In this document: positions 51,997 through 61,648 of the stretch, piece after piece
Position numbering within the stretch: position 1 is the stretch's first letter
Layout of the letters: each line of letters opens with the position of its first letter
Assembly (NCBI RefSeq): GCF_001761465.1
Contig: NZ_CP017479.1
Span: 1,612,001 to 1,676,000 of the forward strand
DNA from: Flavobacterium gilvum
GTDB lineage: Bacteria; Bacteroidota; Bacteroidia; Flavobacteriales; Flavobacteriaceae
Direction: 5' to 3'
DNA length: 64,000 nucleotides
Notes under the pieces: model-generated
Seen by the model: the letters and a program-made list of their open reading frames with translations, nothing else
Told to the model about the DNA's origin: nothing
Databases searched by the model: none
Translations under genes and position numbers: made by a program

Positions 51997-53355
51997 ATGA
52001 GAAACTTTACTGTTTACTTAGTGCTATTGCTATGTCTTTTTGTGAATAGAATAACTGCGCAAGAAACCTTTGATCAAGCTTCAGCAAAATATTCTGCTAA
52101 ATACCATCAAATAAGGCTAGAGGAAGAAAAAACATTTGCGGAAGGAATAAATAAGTTAAAAATTCAACGTAGAGAAGGGATTATTTTTAAGCAAGAATTC
52201 AAAGAGCAGAAAATAGTTTTGGAAAAGAAGAAGATAGCAAATATAAAAGAGAGAGATAATGAAAATATAAAAGAATTAAGAAAGAAATTTCCTGAGTTGT
52301 GGGCAAAAAGTTTTGTAGATAGGGCGACTCAAATTTCGATTGGAATTAAAAGTGATGTCCGTGAGGAAAAAGATTCGTTAAAAATTGAAATTGAAGCTGT
52401 GGATAAGCAATTAATGGAAGGTGTAATTACAAAAGCGCAAGCCGAAGAACAGAAGCAGAAGTTAGCAAATGCTAGAGCAAAAGCTATTGAAGAAAAAGTA
52501 AAAGTTAGAAAAGAAGCTTTGAATAAATTGGTTCAGGATGACATTGATAACCTCTTGCCTAATCCATATGAGAATGATGGATTAAGTTTGACATTATTTG
52601 GGAATAACATATCTCAAAAAACTAAAACTGGAGATATTGACCCAAGAACGAATATTGATTTCCCTGCAATGAAAGCCTATCATGGGCAAAAAGATAAAGA
52701 TAGAAAGGAAAACAGAAGGACTTCTTCTCAGTTGGTATTTGCTTTAGGTGTTAATAATGTTATAACAGATGGTGCAGTCGCCAATTCAGATTTTAAATAT
52801 TGGCAATCTCACTTTTACGAATGGGGTCTTACATTTAATAGTAGAATTATTTCTAATTATAACTTATTGCATTTTAAGTATGGATTATCATTAATGTATA
52901 ATAATTTACGACCAACGGATAATCGTGTTTTTGAAGTAAATGGTGATCAAACGGATCTAGTGGTTAGTCCAATTGATTTAGAAGAATCCCGTTTTAGAAA
53001 TGTAAATTTTGTAGCACCATTGCATTTGGAGTTTGATTTTACAAAGCCAAAAATCAAAAATGATAAAACTTATTTTAAATCGCATAACAGCTTTAGATTG
53101 GGAGTAGGAGGGTATTTTGGTTTTAACGTGAAGTCGAAACAAAAGCTTTGTTTTGATGATGTTAGTGGGAGGAATGATGTGAGACAAATAACGAAAGGTT
53201 CTTTTAATGTAAATGATTTTATTTATGGATTAAGTACTTATGTAAGTTACAAAGCGACTGGTTTGTATTTGAAATACGATTTGAATCCGTTGTTCAAAGA
53301 CAATGTGGTGAAACAAAACAATGTTTCGCTAGGACTTCGTTTTGATTTTAATTAA
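51997..53355 (+). CDS. Secreted protein with coiled-coil N-terminus and barrel-like C-terminus
   Basis: 452 residues from 51997 (MRNFTVYLVLLLCLFVNRITAQ, signal peptide); an earlier ATG lies in the preceding gene. Residues about 25-190 are Lys/Glu-rich helices, predicted coiled coil. The rest is beta-rich with alternating aromatic residues (FKYWQSHFYEWGLTFNSRI, RNVNFVAPLHLEFDF) and ends NNVSLGLRFDFN, suggesting an outer-membrane barrel. Third gene after the sigma factor; probably part of its output or signal system. No named family recognised. Confidence 0.75.
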   Translation: MRNFTVYLVLLLCLFVNRITAQETFDQASAKYSAKYHQIRLEEEKTFAEGINKLKIQRREGIIFKQEFKEQKIVLEKKKIANIKERDNENIKELRKKFPELWAKSFVDRATQISIGIKSDVREEKDSLKIEIEAVDKQLMEGVITKAQAEEQKQKLANARAKAIEEKVKVRKEALNKLVQDDIDNLLPNPYENDGLSLTLFGNNISQKTKTGDIDPRTNIDFPAMKAYHGQKDKDRKENRRTSSQLVFALGVNNVITDGAVANSDFKYWQSHFYEWGLTFNSRIISNYNLLHFKYGLSLMYNNLRPTDNRVFEVNGDQTDLVVSPIDLEESRFRNVNFVAPLHLEFDFTKPKIKNDKTYFKSHNSFRLGVGGYFGFNVKSKQKLCFDDVSGRNDVRQITKGSFNVNDFIYGLSTYVSYKATGLYLKYDLNPLFKDNVVKQNNVSLGLRFDFN

Positions 53356-53418
53356 AGTTGAGAATAGAATATACTTAAAAAGAATGCTATCATTTTAAAA
53401 ATCAATAAAATTGTAATT

Positions 53419-55293
53419 ATGAAAAAAATCTTACTATTTCTCATTGGTGTTTTGACCTGTTCTTTTGTTTTTTCGCAAGACGGAAAACTGTATTTAAAAA
53501 ACTCAAAATTCAAATCAGGACGAGAAAACACCTATGTTTACGAACCTCCTAAAGAGTTGCTTGTTCCTGAAAAAGTGATAGTGCAGATCGCGTATGTTCC
53601 ATCAAAAAACATGAAATTTATAATGGATAAAGTGGGAGATAAGTATGAATTCAATATGAAATTACCAGATTCGACAGCTTTTTTTATGGCTTCTGTTTTG
53701 GATAAAAAAATGAAATTGGTTGACAATAACAACAACAAAGCCTATACTGTTTTCTTGAAAAGCAAGTCGTCAAAAAACAAGCAGGAAATAGAACTTTCAA
53801 GATTAGGATTGGTGTCCAAAAGTGCACAACTGCTAAAAATGGATATTCCTGCCGAAAAAATGATTTCGGATTATGAAGCATTTTTTAATTTGAATCCAAA
53901 GCTAAAAAGCAATGAGACCTATACCCGTTATTTGTTTTTGCTCCATAATAGTGATCCAAAAAAAGCAGAACCTTTACTATTGGAATGTGTCGAAAAATTA
54001 ATCAAAAAAGGAGATGAAAGTAGTTTTGAAGATGCAATTTCAATATACAGTCGCCTTAAAATGAAAGAGAAATATAAAGAAACAAAAGAGCTTGCTATAG
54101 TTAAGTACCCGAAAGGAATGCATGCAAAAGAGAAATTTGGTGATGCCTTTTCGGAAAAATGGGAAAAAGAAGGTTTCGGAGTAGAAGCACTAATAAAATT
54201 TGTAGAGGATTACAAGAAAAATTATACCAATGAAGCGAATAAGGATTTGGACGAAAGAATGTTGAACTCCGCTTACGTTCAAATCTTAAACCATTATGCA
54301 CGAGTTAGCGACACCACAAAACTTGAAGCATATAGCAAGTTGCATACAAACAAAGCCGAATTGTCAAATTTTTATAACAATGTGGCTCGCAATTTGGTTG
54401 GGAAAGAATTGTCAAGTGAATCTAAAAATCTTGATTATGCTACTTATTTGTCTAGGAAATCAATTGACATTATCAATGAAAGAATTAAAAACTTGAAGTA
54501 TGGCGAACTCGAAAGTGATTTTGATAATTACAAAACCAATAATTTAGCAACCTACGCTCAGATAAAATTTAAACTTGGAAAAAATAACGAAGCTGTCGAT
54601 TTGATGAATCAAATTGCAGAAAAAAGAGATTTGTATCCAGCAGAAAAAGAAAAATATGCTGTTTACTTGGAAAAGTCACAAGGTTCTGAAGTTGCTAAAA
54701 ATTATCTCGAAAAAGAATTGATAGCAGGGCTCGGCTCTAAAGTGATGATGAAACAATTAGAGGAAATTTATAAAAAACTAAATATTCCCGAAAATGAATT
54801 TGTTAAGATAAAAAGGGAAGCTGTAAAATTAGTATCAGAAAAATCAAAAATTGATTTCACTAAAAAATACGGAGATTTCAAAGGAATTGATTTTGCATTG
54901 ACTAATTTAGAAGGCAAAAAAGTACAATTGTCGGAATTGAAAGGGAAAGTTGTTGTTTTGGATTTTTGGGCAACCTGGTGCGGACCTTGTCGCGTGTCTT
55001 TTCCATACATGCAAAAAATGGTCGAAAAATACAAAGGTAAGCCTGTTGAGTTTCTGTTCATTAATACCGGAGAAAACTCAATCCCTACAGAAACGGTACA
55101 AATTGCCTCTAAATTCATAACTGAAAAGAAATACGATTTCAATGTGTTATTCGATTTTGAAAAAGAAGTGAGTAAGAAATATCAAATTAAAGGAATCCCA
55201 ACAAAAATAATTATAGGTAAAGAAGGAAATATTGTATCAGATAGTTTTTCGGATGGGAATATGGATCTTTTGATTGACGAGCAAATTAAATGA
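53419..55293 (+). CDS. TlpA-type thioredoxin protein with large N-terminal region, copy 1
   Basis: 624 residues with a signal peptide (MKKILLFLIGVLTCSFVFSQ). The long middle is helical and may contain TPR-like repeats. The C-terminal thioredoxin domain (about 490-620) has VVVLDFWATWCGPCRVSFP with the redox pair WCGPC near 518 and a cis-Pro region GIPTKIIIG. It acts as a periplasmic disulfide reductase or oxidase; partners unknown. It shares the C-terminal module with the next gene, the rest differing. Confidence 0.88.
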   Translation: MKKILLFLIGVLTCSFVFSQDGKLYLKNSKFKSGRENTYVYEPPKELLVPEKVIVQIAYVPSKNMKFIMDKVGDKYEFNMKLPDSTAFFMASVLDKKMKLVDNNNNKAYTVFLKSKSSKNKQEIELSRLGLVSKSAQLLKMDIPAEKMISDYEAFFNLNPKLKSNETYTRYLFLLHNSDPKKAEPLLLECVEKLIKKGDESSFEDAISIYSRLKMKEKYKETKELAIVKYPKGMHAKEKFGDAFSEKWEKEGFGVEALIKFVEDYKKNYTNEANKDLDERMLNSAYVQILNHYARVSDTTKLEAYSKLHTNKAELSNFYNNVARNLVGKELSSESKNLDYATYLSRKSIDIINERIKNLKYGELESDFDNYKTNNLATYAQIKFKLGKNNEAVDLMNQIAEKRDLYPAEKEKYAVYLEKSQGSEVAKNYLEKELIAGLGSKVMMKQLEEIYKKLNIPENEFVKIKREAVKLVSEKSKIDFTKKYGDFKGIDFALTNLEGKKVQLSELKGKVVVLDFWATWCGPCRVSFPYMQKMVEKYKGKPVEFLFINTGENSIPTETVQIASKFITEKKYDFNVLFDFEKEVSKKYQIKGIPTKIIIGKEGNIVSDSFSDGNMDLLIDEQIK

Positions 55294-55363
55294 AAAAAGA
55301 CAGGAGTAAAAATATCAGTTAACTAATAAATGAAAAGCCGCTATACTCTAACAACCAACAACC

Positions 55364-57856
55364 ATGAAACAACCATTTTTTTTACTCTTACTGATATTAG
55401 TAGCATATAGCGTGTTTTCACAAAAATCAATAGAGAATCCAGATTATGGTTTGAGTACTATTCCGGGGAGTTTAACTAAAATTGAATTCACGGCAGAATC
55501 CACTATACTTCATTTCCATATTCAATACCAACCGGGGCAATGGATTTCGGTTCCTAAAGAATCGTATATCCAGGATGTGAATGGCGGTGAAAAAAAATTT
55601 GTCTCTAAAACCGAAGGTATTCCATTGGGCGAAAAATACATTATTCCAGAGAGCGGGGAGGTCAACTATCAATTGTACTTCCCAAAATTAGGCAGTTCCA
55701 TAAACAAAATAGATTTTGGCGAGGCAAATGAAGGCGCGAGTTGGTCAGTCTATGATATTGTGATAAATGAACAAGAAGGAGAATTTCTTATGCCAAAAGA
55801 ATTGCGTGGCAATTGGTTTCAAACTAATGGAAGCAACCAATGGGATTACGGGTTTTATGCCTCAAATGCTATTGTAGATAAAGCAATTTGGAATTACAAA
55901 ACGGTCAAAAAAGACAAAAATGAATATACAATAGTTCTCGAGCGTAACGGAATCCAAAAAACTTTGTATGCTCAAATAGTCAAAAAAGGTCAGACAAACT
56001 TTGGTTTCAATAAACTTAAAATGCAGAGCTACAGCACAACAAAAATTGAAAACCCAAACTATAAATTAGCCAATGACAAACCATATGTATCAGGTGCTAT
56101 TTTTAAATCAGACATGGCTACCTATTCAGGAGTAATCAAAGGATATACACCAAGAGTAGGAAGAAAAACAGGAACAATATATGTAAATAACGTTTTTACA
56201 GGAAATCAAGATTCTTATTTGGTCAAAATTGCAGATGATGGTAGCTTTTCTGTAAAGTTCCCAATAAACCATCCTCAATCTGTATTATTGAATTATGCAG
56301 GAACCTATACTTCAGTTTTTGTTGAACCTGGAAAAAAAATTTTCCAACTTATAGATAATGAAAATGGGCTGTTTATGGGCGATTGTGTCAGAGTAAACAC
56401 AGATTTAAAAGCATTGGAAAAAATACAATCTTACGAAGATTACAGAAAACTGACAGAAAATATTTTAGAAACGAGTCCTAAAGACTTTAAAGAAGCTTGT
56501 TTGGCAATAAAAAACAAACAAACAGAAGCTTTGAAAGTCTTAGTCCAAAAACAATTGATAAGCCAGAAAGCATTTCAGATAAAAAAGTTGGATATTGAAT
56601 TTAGAGCTTTGACGGAAATATTGAGCTATGAAATGAATCGAGAAGATGCTCAAAGAAATGAATCTTCAAAAGTCAGCCAAAACAAAAATCGATCAGAACA
56701 AGTTTTTAAATTGGATAAGTCTTACTATGATTTTATCACCCAATCAATCTTAAACGATGAAACTGATGTACTAGCAAGAGATTATGATCTTTTTATAAAT
56801 AGATTAAGCCGTGCCAATAGTATTTTTAAAGGTAATCCGTTTAGTCCCGGGGATGTTAGAGAATTACAGGAAATAAACCGTAAAACATATGATTTTCTTA
56901 AAGCGAATAACAGTAAAATTCAAGATTTCAAGAAAAACCACAAAGAGGTTTATGATAAGTTGTACAAAGAAAAGTTGGAAAATGAGGTGACCGTTGTTGG
57001 CGATTTGGCAAGCGAATTAATGGCTCAAGGTATTGTTTTAACTACTGAAGAAAAGGAATTGCTAGCAAGTTATAAATTGGCCGAATTGATAAAAGTAGAG
57101 TTGCAACTTCAAAAACATTTTACTGATAAATATGGTAAAAAGCAAGAGCCATATTATGAAAAGTACAATACAAATATTCAAGAATTTGAAGATGAAAGAA
57201 ATTTTAATGAGCTAAACAGTAAACTAAAGGAAGTTTTTGGTATAAATGAAGCATTTGTATATGATGTTATTACATTGCAAGACAACGCAGGGGGGATAGA
57301 AAAAAATTTTGCTCCTTATACCGACAATCGATTAAAATGGGTTCAAGGAAAAATTAAGCATCCTTTTTTATCCAATTATATTGTTTCCGAAAACAATAGG
57401 GTTATATCAAAGATAGCTGCCAATAAAAAACAATCTGGTTTTACAGTTAATGCAGTCAAGGAAACAGAAGGTGATGAAATTTTTGAATCAATGATTTCCA
57501 AGTTTAAAGGAAAAGTGATCTATGTCGATTTTTGGGCTACATGGTGCGGTCCTTGTATGTTGGGAATAAAAAATATTGCGTCTTTAAAAGAAGAAATGAA
57601 AAATGAGGATGTGGTTTTTTTGTATATAACAGACCAAACTTCTCCCGAAAAAACTTGGAATAATATCATCCCAAATATAAAAGGAGAACATTATAGGGTT
57701 TCTCAAGATGAATGGAACTTTTTAACTCAGAAGTTTAATATTTCAGGAATTCCACATTATGTGCTTGTAAATAAAAAGAATGAAATTGTAAACCCAAACT
57801 TGGAACATAATGCAAATGAAACTTTGAAGAAAATATTGGAGGAACAACTGAAATAA
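55364..57856 (+). CDS. TlpA-type thioredoxin protein with large N-terminal region, copy 2
   Basis: 830 residues with a signal peptide (MKQPFFLLLLILVAYSVFSQ). About 700 residues precede the thioredoxin domain: a beta-rich first part (to about 330) and helical segments (about 340-650). The thioredoxin domain begins KVIYVDFWATWCGPCMLGI, with WCGPC near 727, and ends in SGIPHYVLVNKKNEIVNPN. It is larger than most TlpA proteins. Role unknown; position suggests the same regulon as the sigma factor cluster. Confidence 0.88.
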   Translation: MKQPFFLLLLILVAYSVFSQKSIENPDYGLSTIPGSLTKIEFTAESTILHFHIQYQPGQWISVPKESYIQDVNGGEKKFVSKTEGIPLGEKYIIPESGEVNYQLYFPKLGSSINKIDFGEANEGASWSVYDIVINEQEGEFLMPKELRGNWFQTNGSNQWDYGFYASNAIVDKAIWNYKTVKKDKNEYTIVLERNGIQKTLYAQIVKKGQTNFGFNKLKMQSYSTTKIENPNYKLANDKPYVSGAIFKSDMATYSGVIKGYTPRVGRKTGTIYVNNVFTGNQDSYLVKIADDGSFSVKFPINHPQSVLLNYAGTYTSVFVEPGKKIFQLIDNENGLFMGDCVRVNTDLKALEKIQSYEDYRKLTENILETSPKDFKEACLAIKNKQTEALKVLVQKQLISQKAFQIKKLDIEFRALTEILSYEMNREDAQRNESSKVSQNKNRSEQVFKLDKSYYDFITQSILNDETDVLARDYDLFINRLSRANSIFKGNPFSPGDVRELQEINRKTYDFLKANNSKIQDFKKNHKEVYDKLYKEKLENEVTVVGDLASELMAQGIVLTTEEKELLASYKLAELIKVELQLQKHFTDKYGKKQEPYYEKYNTNIQEFEDERNFNELNSKLKEVFGINEAFVYDVITLQDNAGGIEKNFAPYTDNRLKWVQGKIKHPFLSNYIVSENNRVISKIAANKKQSGFTVNAVKETEGDEIFESMISKFKGKVIYVDFWATWCGPCMLGIKNIASLKEEMKNEDVVFLYITDQTSPEKTWNNIIPNIKGEHYRVSQDEWNFLTQKFNISGIPHYVLVNKKNEIVNPNLEHNANETLKKILEEQLK

Positions 57857-57888
57857 TGTTTCAAAAAAAAACTTAGAAAATTTTTCAA

Positions 57889-57919
57889 AACCCTTCAGAG
57901 TTTCAAACTCTGAAGGGTT
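57889..57919. repeat. Palindromic repeat AACCCTTCAGAGTTT
   Basis: The 15-base arms AACCCTTCAGAGTTT (57889-57903) and its complement (57905-57919) surround a single C. It lies 33 bases past the second TlpA gene and may act as its terminator, but no T-tract follows. Its form resembles the palindromes at 2915 and 32250. Confidence 0.65.
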
Positions 57920-57932
57920 AATATTTTCAAAA

Positions 57933-57972
57933 ACTTAGTAACTTAGCGACTTAGAAACTTAGCAACTTAAAA
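57933..57972. repeat. Tandem 8-base repeat (ACTTAGnn) before dnaG
   Basis: Five direct units: ACTTAGTA, ACTTAGCG, ACTTAGAA, ACTTAGCA and ACTTAAAA. The unit period is exactly 8. It is the unfolded, one-armed form of the hairpin at 7907-7978. It ends 5 bases before the dnaG start codon, so it forms the dnaG leader. Confidence 0.7.
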
Positions 57973-57977
57973 ATAAA

Positions 57978-59954
57978 TTGATATCACAAGCAACCATAGA
58001 CACTGTTTTTGAAACTGCTCGAGTAGAGGAAGTTATTGGAGATTTTGTACAGTTAAAAAGAGCAGGAAGTAACTTTAAGGGGCTTAGTCCGTTTTCGGAT
58101 GAGCGTTCTCCTTCTTTTATGGTTTCGCCGGCAAAAGGGATTTGGAAAGATTTCAGTTCTGGAAAAGGCGGAAATTCTGTTGCTTTTTTGATGGAGCATT
58201 CGCATTTTACCTATCCGGAAGCCATTCGTTATTTGGCCAAAAAATACAACATTGAGATTGAAGAAACCGAACAAACGGATCAGGAAAAATTAAACACGGA
58301 TGTTCGCGAAAGTATGTATTTGGTTTCCGAATTTGCTAAAAAATATTTTAGCGATGTTCTTGTAAATTCAGAAGAAGGAAAAGCAATTGGTCTTTCGTAT
58401 TTTAAAGAACGTGGTTTTACCAATGAAACGATCAAGAAATTTGCTTTGGGTTATTCGCCCGAAACTTGGGATGCTTTTACAAAAGAAGCACTTGGGAAAG
58501 GTTACAAAATGGAATTTCTGGAAAGTACCGGATTGACCATTGCAAGGGAAGACCGCCCTTTTGACCGATTCAAAGGGAGAGTGATGTTTCCTATTCAAAG
58601 TATGTCTGGGAGGGTGCTTGGTTTTGGTGGACGAATCTTGACAAACGATAAAAAAGCTGCCAAATATTTGAACTCGCCAGAGAGTGAGATTTACCATAAA
58701 AGCAAGGTGCTGTATGGTATTTATCAGGCCAAACAATCAATAGCAAAATTAAATAACTGTTTCCTGGTTGAAGGTTATACAGATGTTATTCAGTTCAATC
58801 AGGCGGGAATTGAGAATGTGGTGGCTTCTTCAGGAACAGCACTTACGCCAGATCAAATACGTTTGATTAATCGATTGACCAGAAATATTACAGTTCTTTT
58901 TGATGGTGATGCAGCTGGTCTTCGAGCCTCGATTCGCGGTATCGATTTGATTCTTGAAGAAGGCATGAACGTTAGGGTTTGTGCGTTTCCTGATGGGGAA
59001 GATCCAGATAGTTTTGCACGAAAAACTTCCTACGAAGATTTAGTGGCTTATTTAGAAAATAATGCTAAGGATTTTATTCAGTTCAAGGCATCGCTTTTGA
59101 TGAATGAAGCCAAAAATGATCCGATTAAAAAAGCCGATTTGATTCGGGATATGGTGGCAAGTATTTCGAAAATTCCGGACAGGATTCAGCGTGAAATTTA
59201 CATTCAGGAATGTTCCCGAATAATGGATATTTCCGAGCAGGTTTTGACTAGCACTTTGGCGCAGTTGGTTCAAAAAGACATTACCGAAGTAGGTAAAAAA
59301 GTCAAACAAGAACAAAAAGCTTTTGAGGTTGTAAAAAATGAAAACCCTGCCGAAGTTGCCAAAGTGGATGTGCTTTATCGTTTGGAGCGAAAAATAATTG
59401 AAATTCTTTTGTTGTATGGAAATAAGACAGAAGAATTTGAAGATGTTTACCTAAGAACAAATGATTCGGGCGAAATTGAAACGGTAACCGAAAAGAAAGA
59501 ATATAAGGTTTATCAAAGGATTTATCTGAGTTTGCAGGAAGATGAGGTAGAACTTGCCAATCCTTTATTTCGAGATATTTTTAGTGATTTGATTCAGTAT
59601 TATCTTCAAAATGAAAATTTAGAATTTGAAAAATATCTAATGCATCTAAATTCTGATTTTGCTCAGGAAGTGACCGATATTTTAATGGAAGATGAACGAT
59701 TGATACTCCATAATTGGGAAGGTCAAAATATTTTTCCCAAAACCAAAACCGAAACTATTGCGCAATATGTCTCCGAAACTATTTTGACAATGCGTTGGTA
59801 CTTGGTGGATAGAATTATAGAAGAATTAAAAAACTCTGTATCAAATGAACCGGGTTCAGATAATACAGAGTCTATGTCTTTGGCGATGGACTACTATAAA
59901 CTAATTAATTCATTTTCGAAAAAATTAGGAAGAGTGATGTCTCGCTACAGTTAA
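57978..59954 (+). CDS. dnaG: DNA primase with degenerate zinc-binding domain
   Basis: Makes RNA primers at the replication fork. 658 residues from a TTG (MISQATIDTVFETARVEEV); no ATG is suitable. The N-terminal domain aligns to the DnaG zinc domain but the ligands are replaced: GLSPFS (Ser37, Ser40) and WKDFSS (Asp58, Ser61) in place of Cys, His, Cys, Cys. The TOPRIM core is intact: CFLVEGYTDV, LFDGDAAGL and DGEDPDSF. The C-terminal DnaB-binding region is present. Its stop overlaps that of the convergent response regulator gene. Confidence 0.93.
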   Translation: MISQATIDTVFETARVEEVIGDFVQLKRAGSNFKGLSPFSDERSPSFMVSPAKGIWKDFSSGKGGNSVAFLMEHSHFTYPEAIRYLAKKYNIEIEETEQTDQEKLNTDVRESMYLVSEFAKKYFSDVLVNSEEGKAIGLSYFKERGFTNETIKKFALGYSPETWDAFTKEALGKGYKMEFLESTGLTIAREDRPFDRFKGRVMFPIQSMSGRVLGFGGRILTNDKKAAKYLNSPESEIYHKSKVLYGIYQAKQSIAKLNNCFLVEGYTDVIQFNQAGIENVVASSGTALTPDQIRLINRLTRNITVLFDGDAAGLRASIRGIDLILEEGMNVRVCAFPDGEDPDSFARKTSYEDLVAYLENNAKDFIQFKASLLMNEAKNDPIKKADLIRDMVASISKIPDRIQREIYIQECSRIMDISEQVLTSTLAQLVQKDITEVGKKVKQEQKAFEVVKNENPAEVAKVDVLYRLERKIIEILLLYGNKTEEFEDVYLRTNDSGEIETVTEKKEYKVYQRIYLSLQEDEVELANPLFRDIFSDLIQYYLQNENLEFEKYLMHLNSDFAQEVTDILMEDERLILHNWEGQNIFPKTKTETIAQYVSETILTMRWYLVDRIIEELKNSVSNEPGSDNTESMSLAMDYYKLINSFSKKLGRVMSRYS

Positions 59955-60580
59955 ACGATTTCCAGCGTTTTAGCTTTGTTTACTAAGTCTACTAGATTTG
60001 TAACGTTTAATTTTGTTAACAATCTCAATTTGTAAGTGCTGATTGTTTTTTCGTTGAGAGATAAAATCTCAGCGATTTCGTGGTTTTTCTTTCCATCACT
60101 TAAGTAACGCAACACTTCAACTTCACGATTGGAAAGTTTTCTGTATAAACGTTCGCTTTTACTTTGTTTTGCAATCAAAGCAATGTTTTTCATAACCGTT
60201 TCGTTCATGATTATTTTGCCTTGATTTACTTTGATGATAGATTGCCCCAAAGTTTCTAGTTTTTCAGTTTTGTGAACAAATCCAGAAACTCCCGCTTTGA
60301 TGGCATTTGGAGCGTAAATTTGTTCTGAAAGACCGCTGTAAAAAACGATTTTTGTTTTTGGAAAATTTTTCAAAACCGATTTGATTTCAAAAATACTTGA
60401 CAAACCTTCAAGTTCAAGGTCTAATACAAGAACATCTATTTCTTTTGTAAGAAGGATGTCTTTTACCATTGCAAAATTACCAACGTTGGCAACGATGGAG
60501 ATGTCTGAATGGTCTTTGAAGTACGATTTTATTCCGAAATGTACGACGGGATAGTTATCTGCTAAACAAACTTTAATCAT
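59951..60580 (-). CDS. NarL/FixJ-type response regulator
   Basis: 209 residues. The receiver domain has the phospho-acceptor Asp54 in VLVLDLELEG, Ser in VFYSG and Lys in FVHKTE, but the usual acidic pair is Asp8-Asn9 (LADNYP), so Mg2+ binding may be altered. The LuxR-type helix-turn-helix is LSNREVEVLRYLSDGKKNHEIAEILSLNEKTISTYKLRLLTKLNV (about 147-191). No histidine kinase adjoins, so it is an orphan. Targets unknown. Confidence 0.9.
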   Translation of the reverse strand: MIKVCLADNYPVVHFGIKSYFKDHSDISIVANVGNFAMVKDILLTKEIDVLVLDLELEGLSSIFEIKSVLKNFPKTKIVFYSGLSEQIYAPNAIKAGVSGFVHKTEKLETLGQSIIKVNQGKIIMNETVMKNIALIAKQSKSERLYRKLSNREVEVLRYLSDGKKNHEIAEILSLNEKTISTYKLRLLTKLNVTNLVDLVNKAKTLEIV

Positions 60581-60668
60581 GGTATTTAGTTTTAGGATTG
60601 TTTTTGAAGCTATAAAATTATAAAAATATTTTTATATAAGTCTAATTTTTCGGACAAAATTATTTTTT

Positions 60669-61466
60669 TTAACAGTTTATTATGCAAACAGGGATCGGAT
60701 TCATCTTGTGCTGGTTGTTTGAATTGAGTCTTTTGAAAATTATTATAACTTCTTTTTCACGTTCGGTAAAAGTTGTATTCGCTATTTCTTCGTCGGTTAG
60801 GAGCATTGCCCATTCTAATTCGTCATAACTTGCTCCGATTTGGTCTTCATCAGTTCGGCTGTCGCCAAATAACCCATCAGTTGGAGCGGCTGTCAGGATA
60901 GATTTAGGAATATTGAGATATTCGCCTAATTGATACACTTCAGATTTCATCAAATCGGCAATTGGACTCAAATCAACACCACCATCACCATATTTTGTAT
61001 AAAAACCTACTCCAAAATCTTCTACTTTATTTCCAGTTCCTGCAACTAATAAGCCATGGATTCCGGCAAAATAGTAAAGAGTTGTCATACGTAAACGCGC
61101 GCGCGTATTGGCAAGGGATAAATGCAAGGCGTGTTCGTTATCGGTTGTAGGGACTTCTTTTTTGAATGTTTCAAAAACAGTAGTTAAGTCGGCAACAGCA
61201 CTGGTTACGTTCGGGAATCTATTTTTTAATTGCTCGATGTGTTCTCTGCCTCTTGAAACCTGGCTTGGTGCCTGGTGTATTGGCATTTCGACGCATAAAA
61301 CTTGTAAACCTGTTTGGGCACAGAGTGTTGAGGTTACTGCAGAGTCAACTCCACCGGATATTCCAATTACAAATCCGTTAACTTTTGAATTCGTAGCATA
61401 GCTTTTTAGCCATTCTACGATATGGGTATTTACCTTTTCAATTTGCAGGGTTCTTTTTTTAGTCAT
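60669..61466 (-). CDS. nadE: NAD(+) synthase, ammonia-dependent type
   Basis: Adenylates and amidates nicotinic acid adenine dinucleotide to NAD. 265 residues, the length of the single-domain NH3-dependent enzyme. The PP-loop is ISGGVDSAV (34-42); TGNKVEDFGVGFYTKYGDGGVDLSPIADL is the NaAD-binding region, and APTDGLFG and DEDQIGASY are typical. Upstream of gldB but divergent. The start codon region is clear, with no longer start. Confidence 0.94.
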   Translation of the reverse strand: MTKKRTLQIEKVNTHIVEWLKSYATNSKVNGFVIGISGGVDSAVTSTLCAQTGLQVLCVEMPIHQAPSQVSRGREHIEQLKNRFPNVTSAVADLTTVFETFKKEVPTTDNEHALHLSLANTRARLRMTTLYYFAGIHGLLVAGTGNKVEDFGVGFYTKYGDGGVDLSPIADLMKSEVYQLGEYLNIPKSILTAAPTDGLFGDSRTDEDQIGASYDELEWAMLLTDEEIANTTFTEREKEVIIIFKRLNSNNQHKMNPIPVCIINC

Positions 61467-61648
61467 AATAGTTCAGGTTTTAAAAAGCAGGAATGTATAT
61501 TTGCAAAAAAATAAATGCAGCCTTTTTGTGATTTCTTTAAAACAAATTTAAAGAAAATAAAACAACTGTATAAAGGATGCGTGATTTAGGTTCAAATGAC
61601 CTATGTAGATTTGTGAATTATTCTCAAAATGAATTGAAAAATTGATAA

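Noticed and set aside
57933..57972. CRISPR-like regular repeat
   Set aside because: Units are 8 bases in direct contact without spacers; no cas genes are present.
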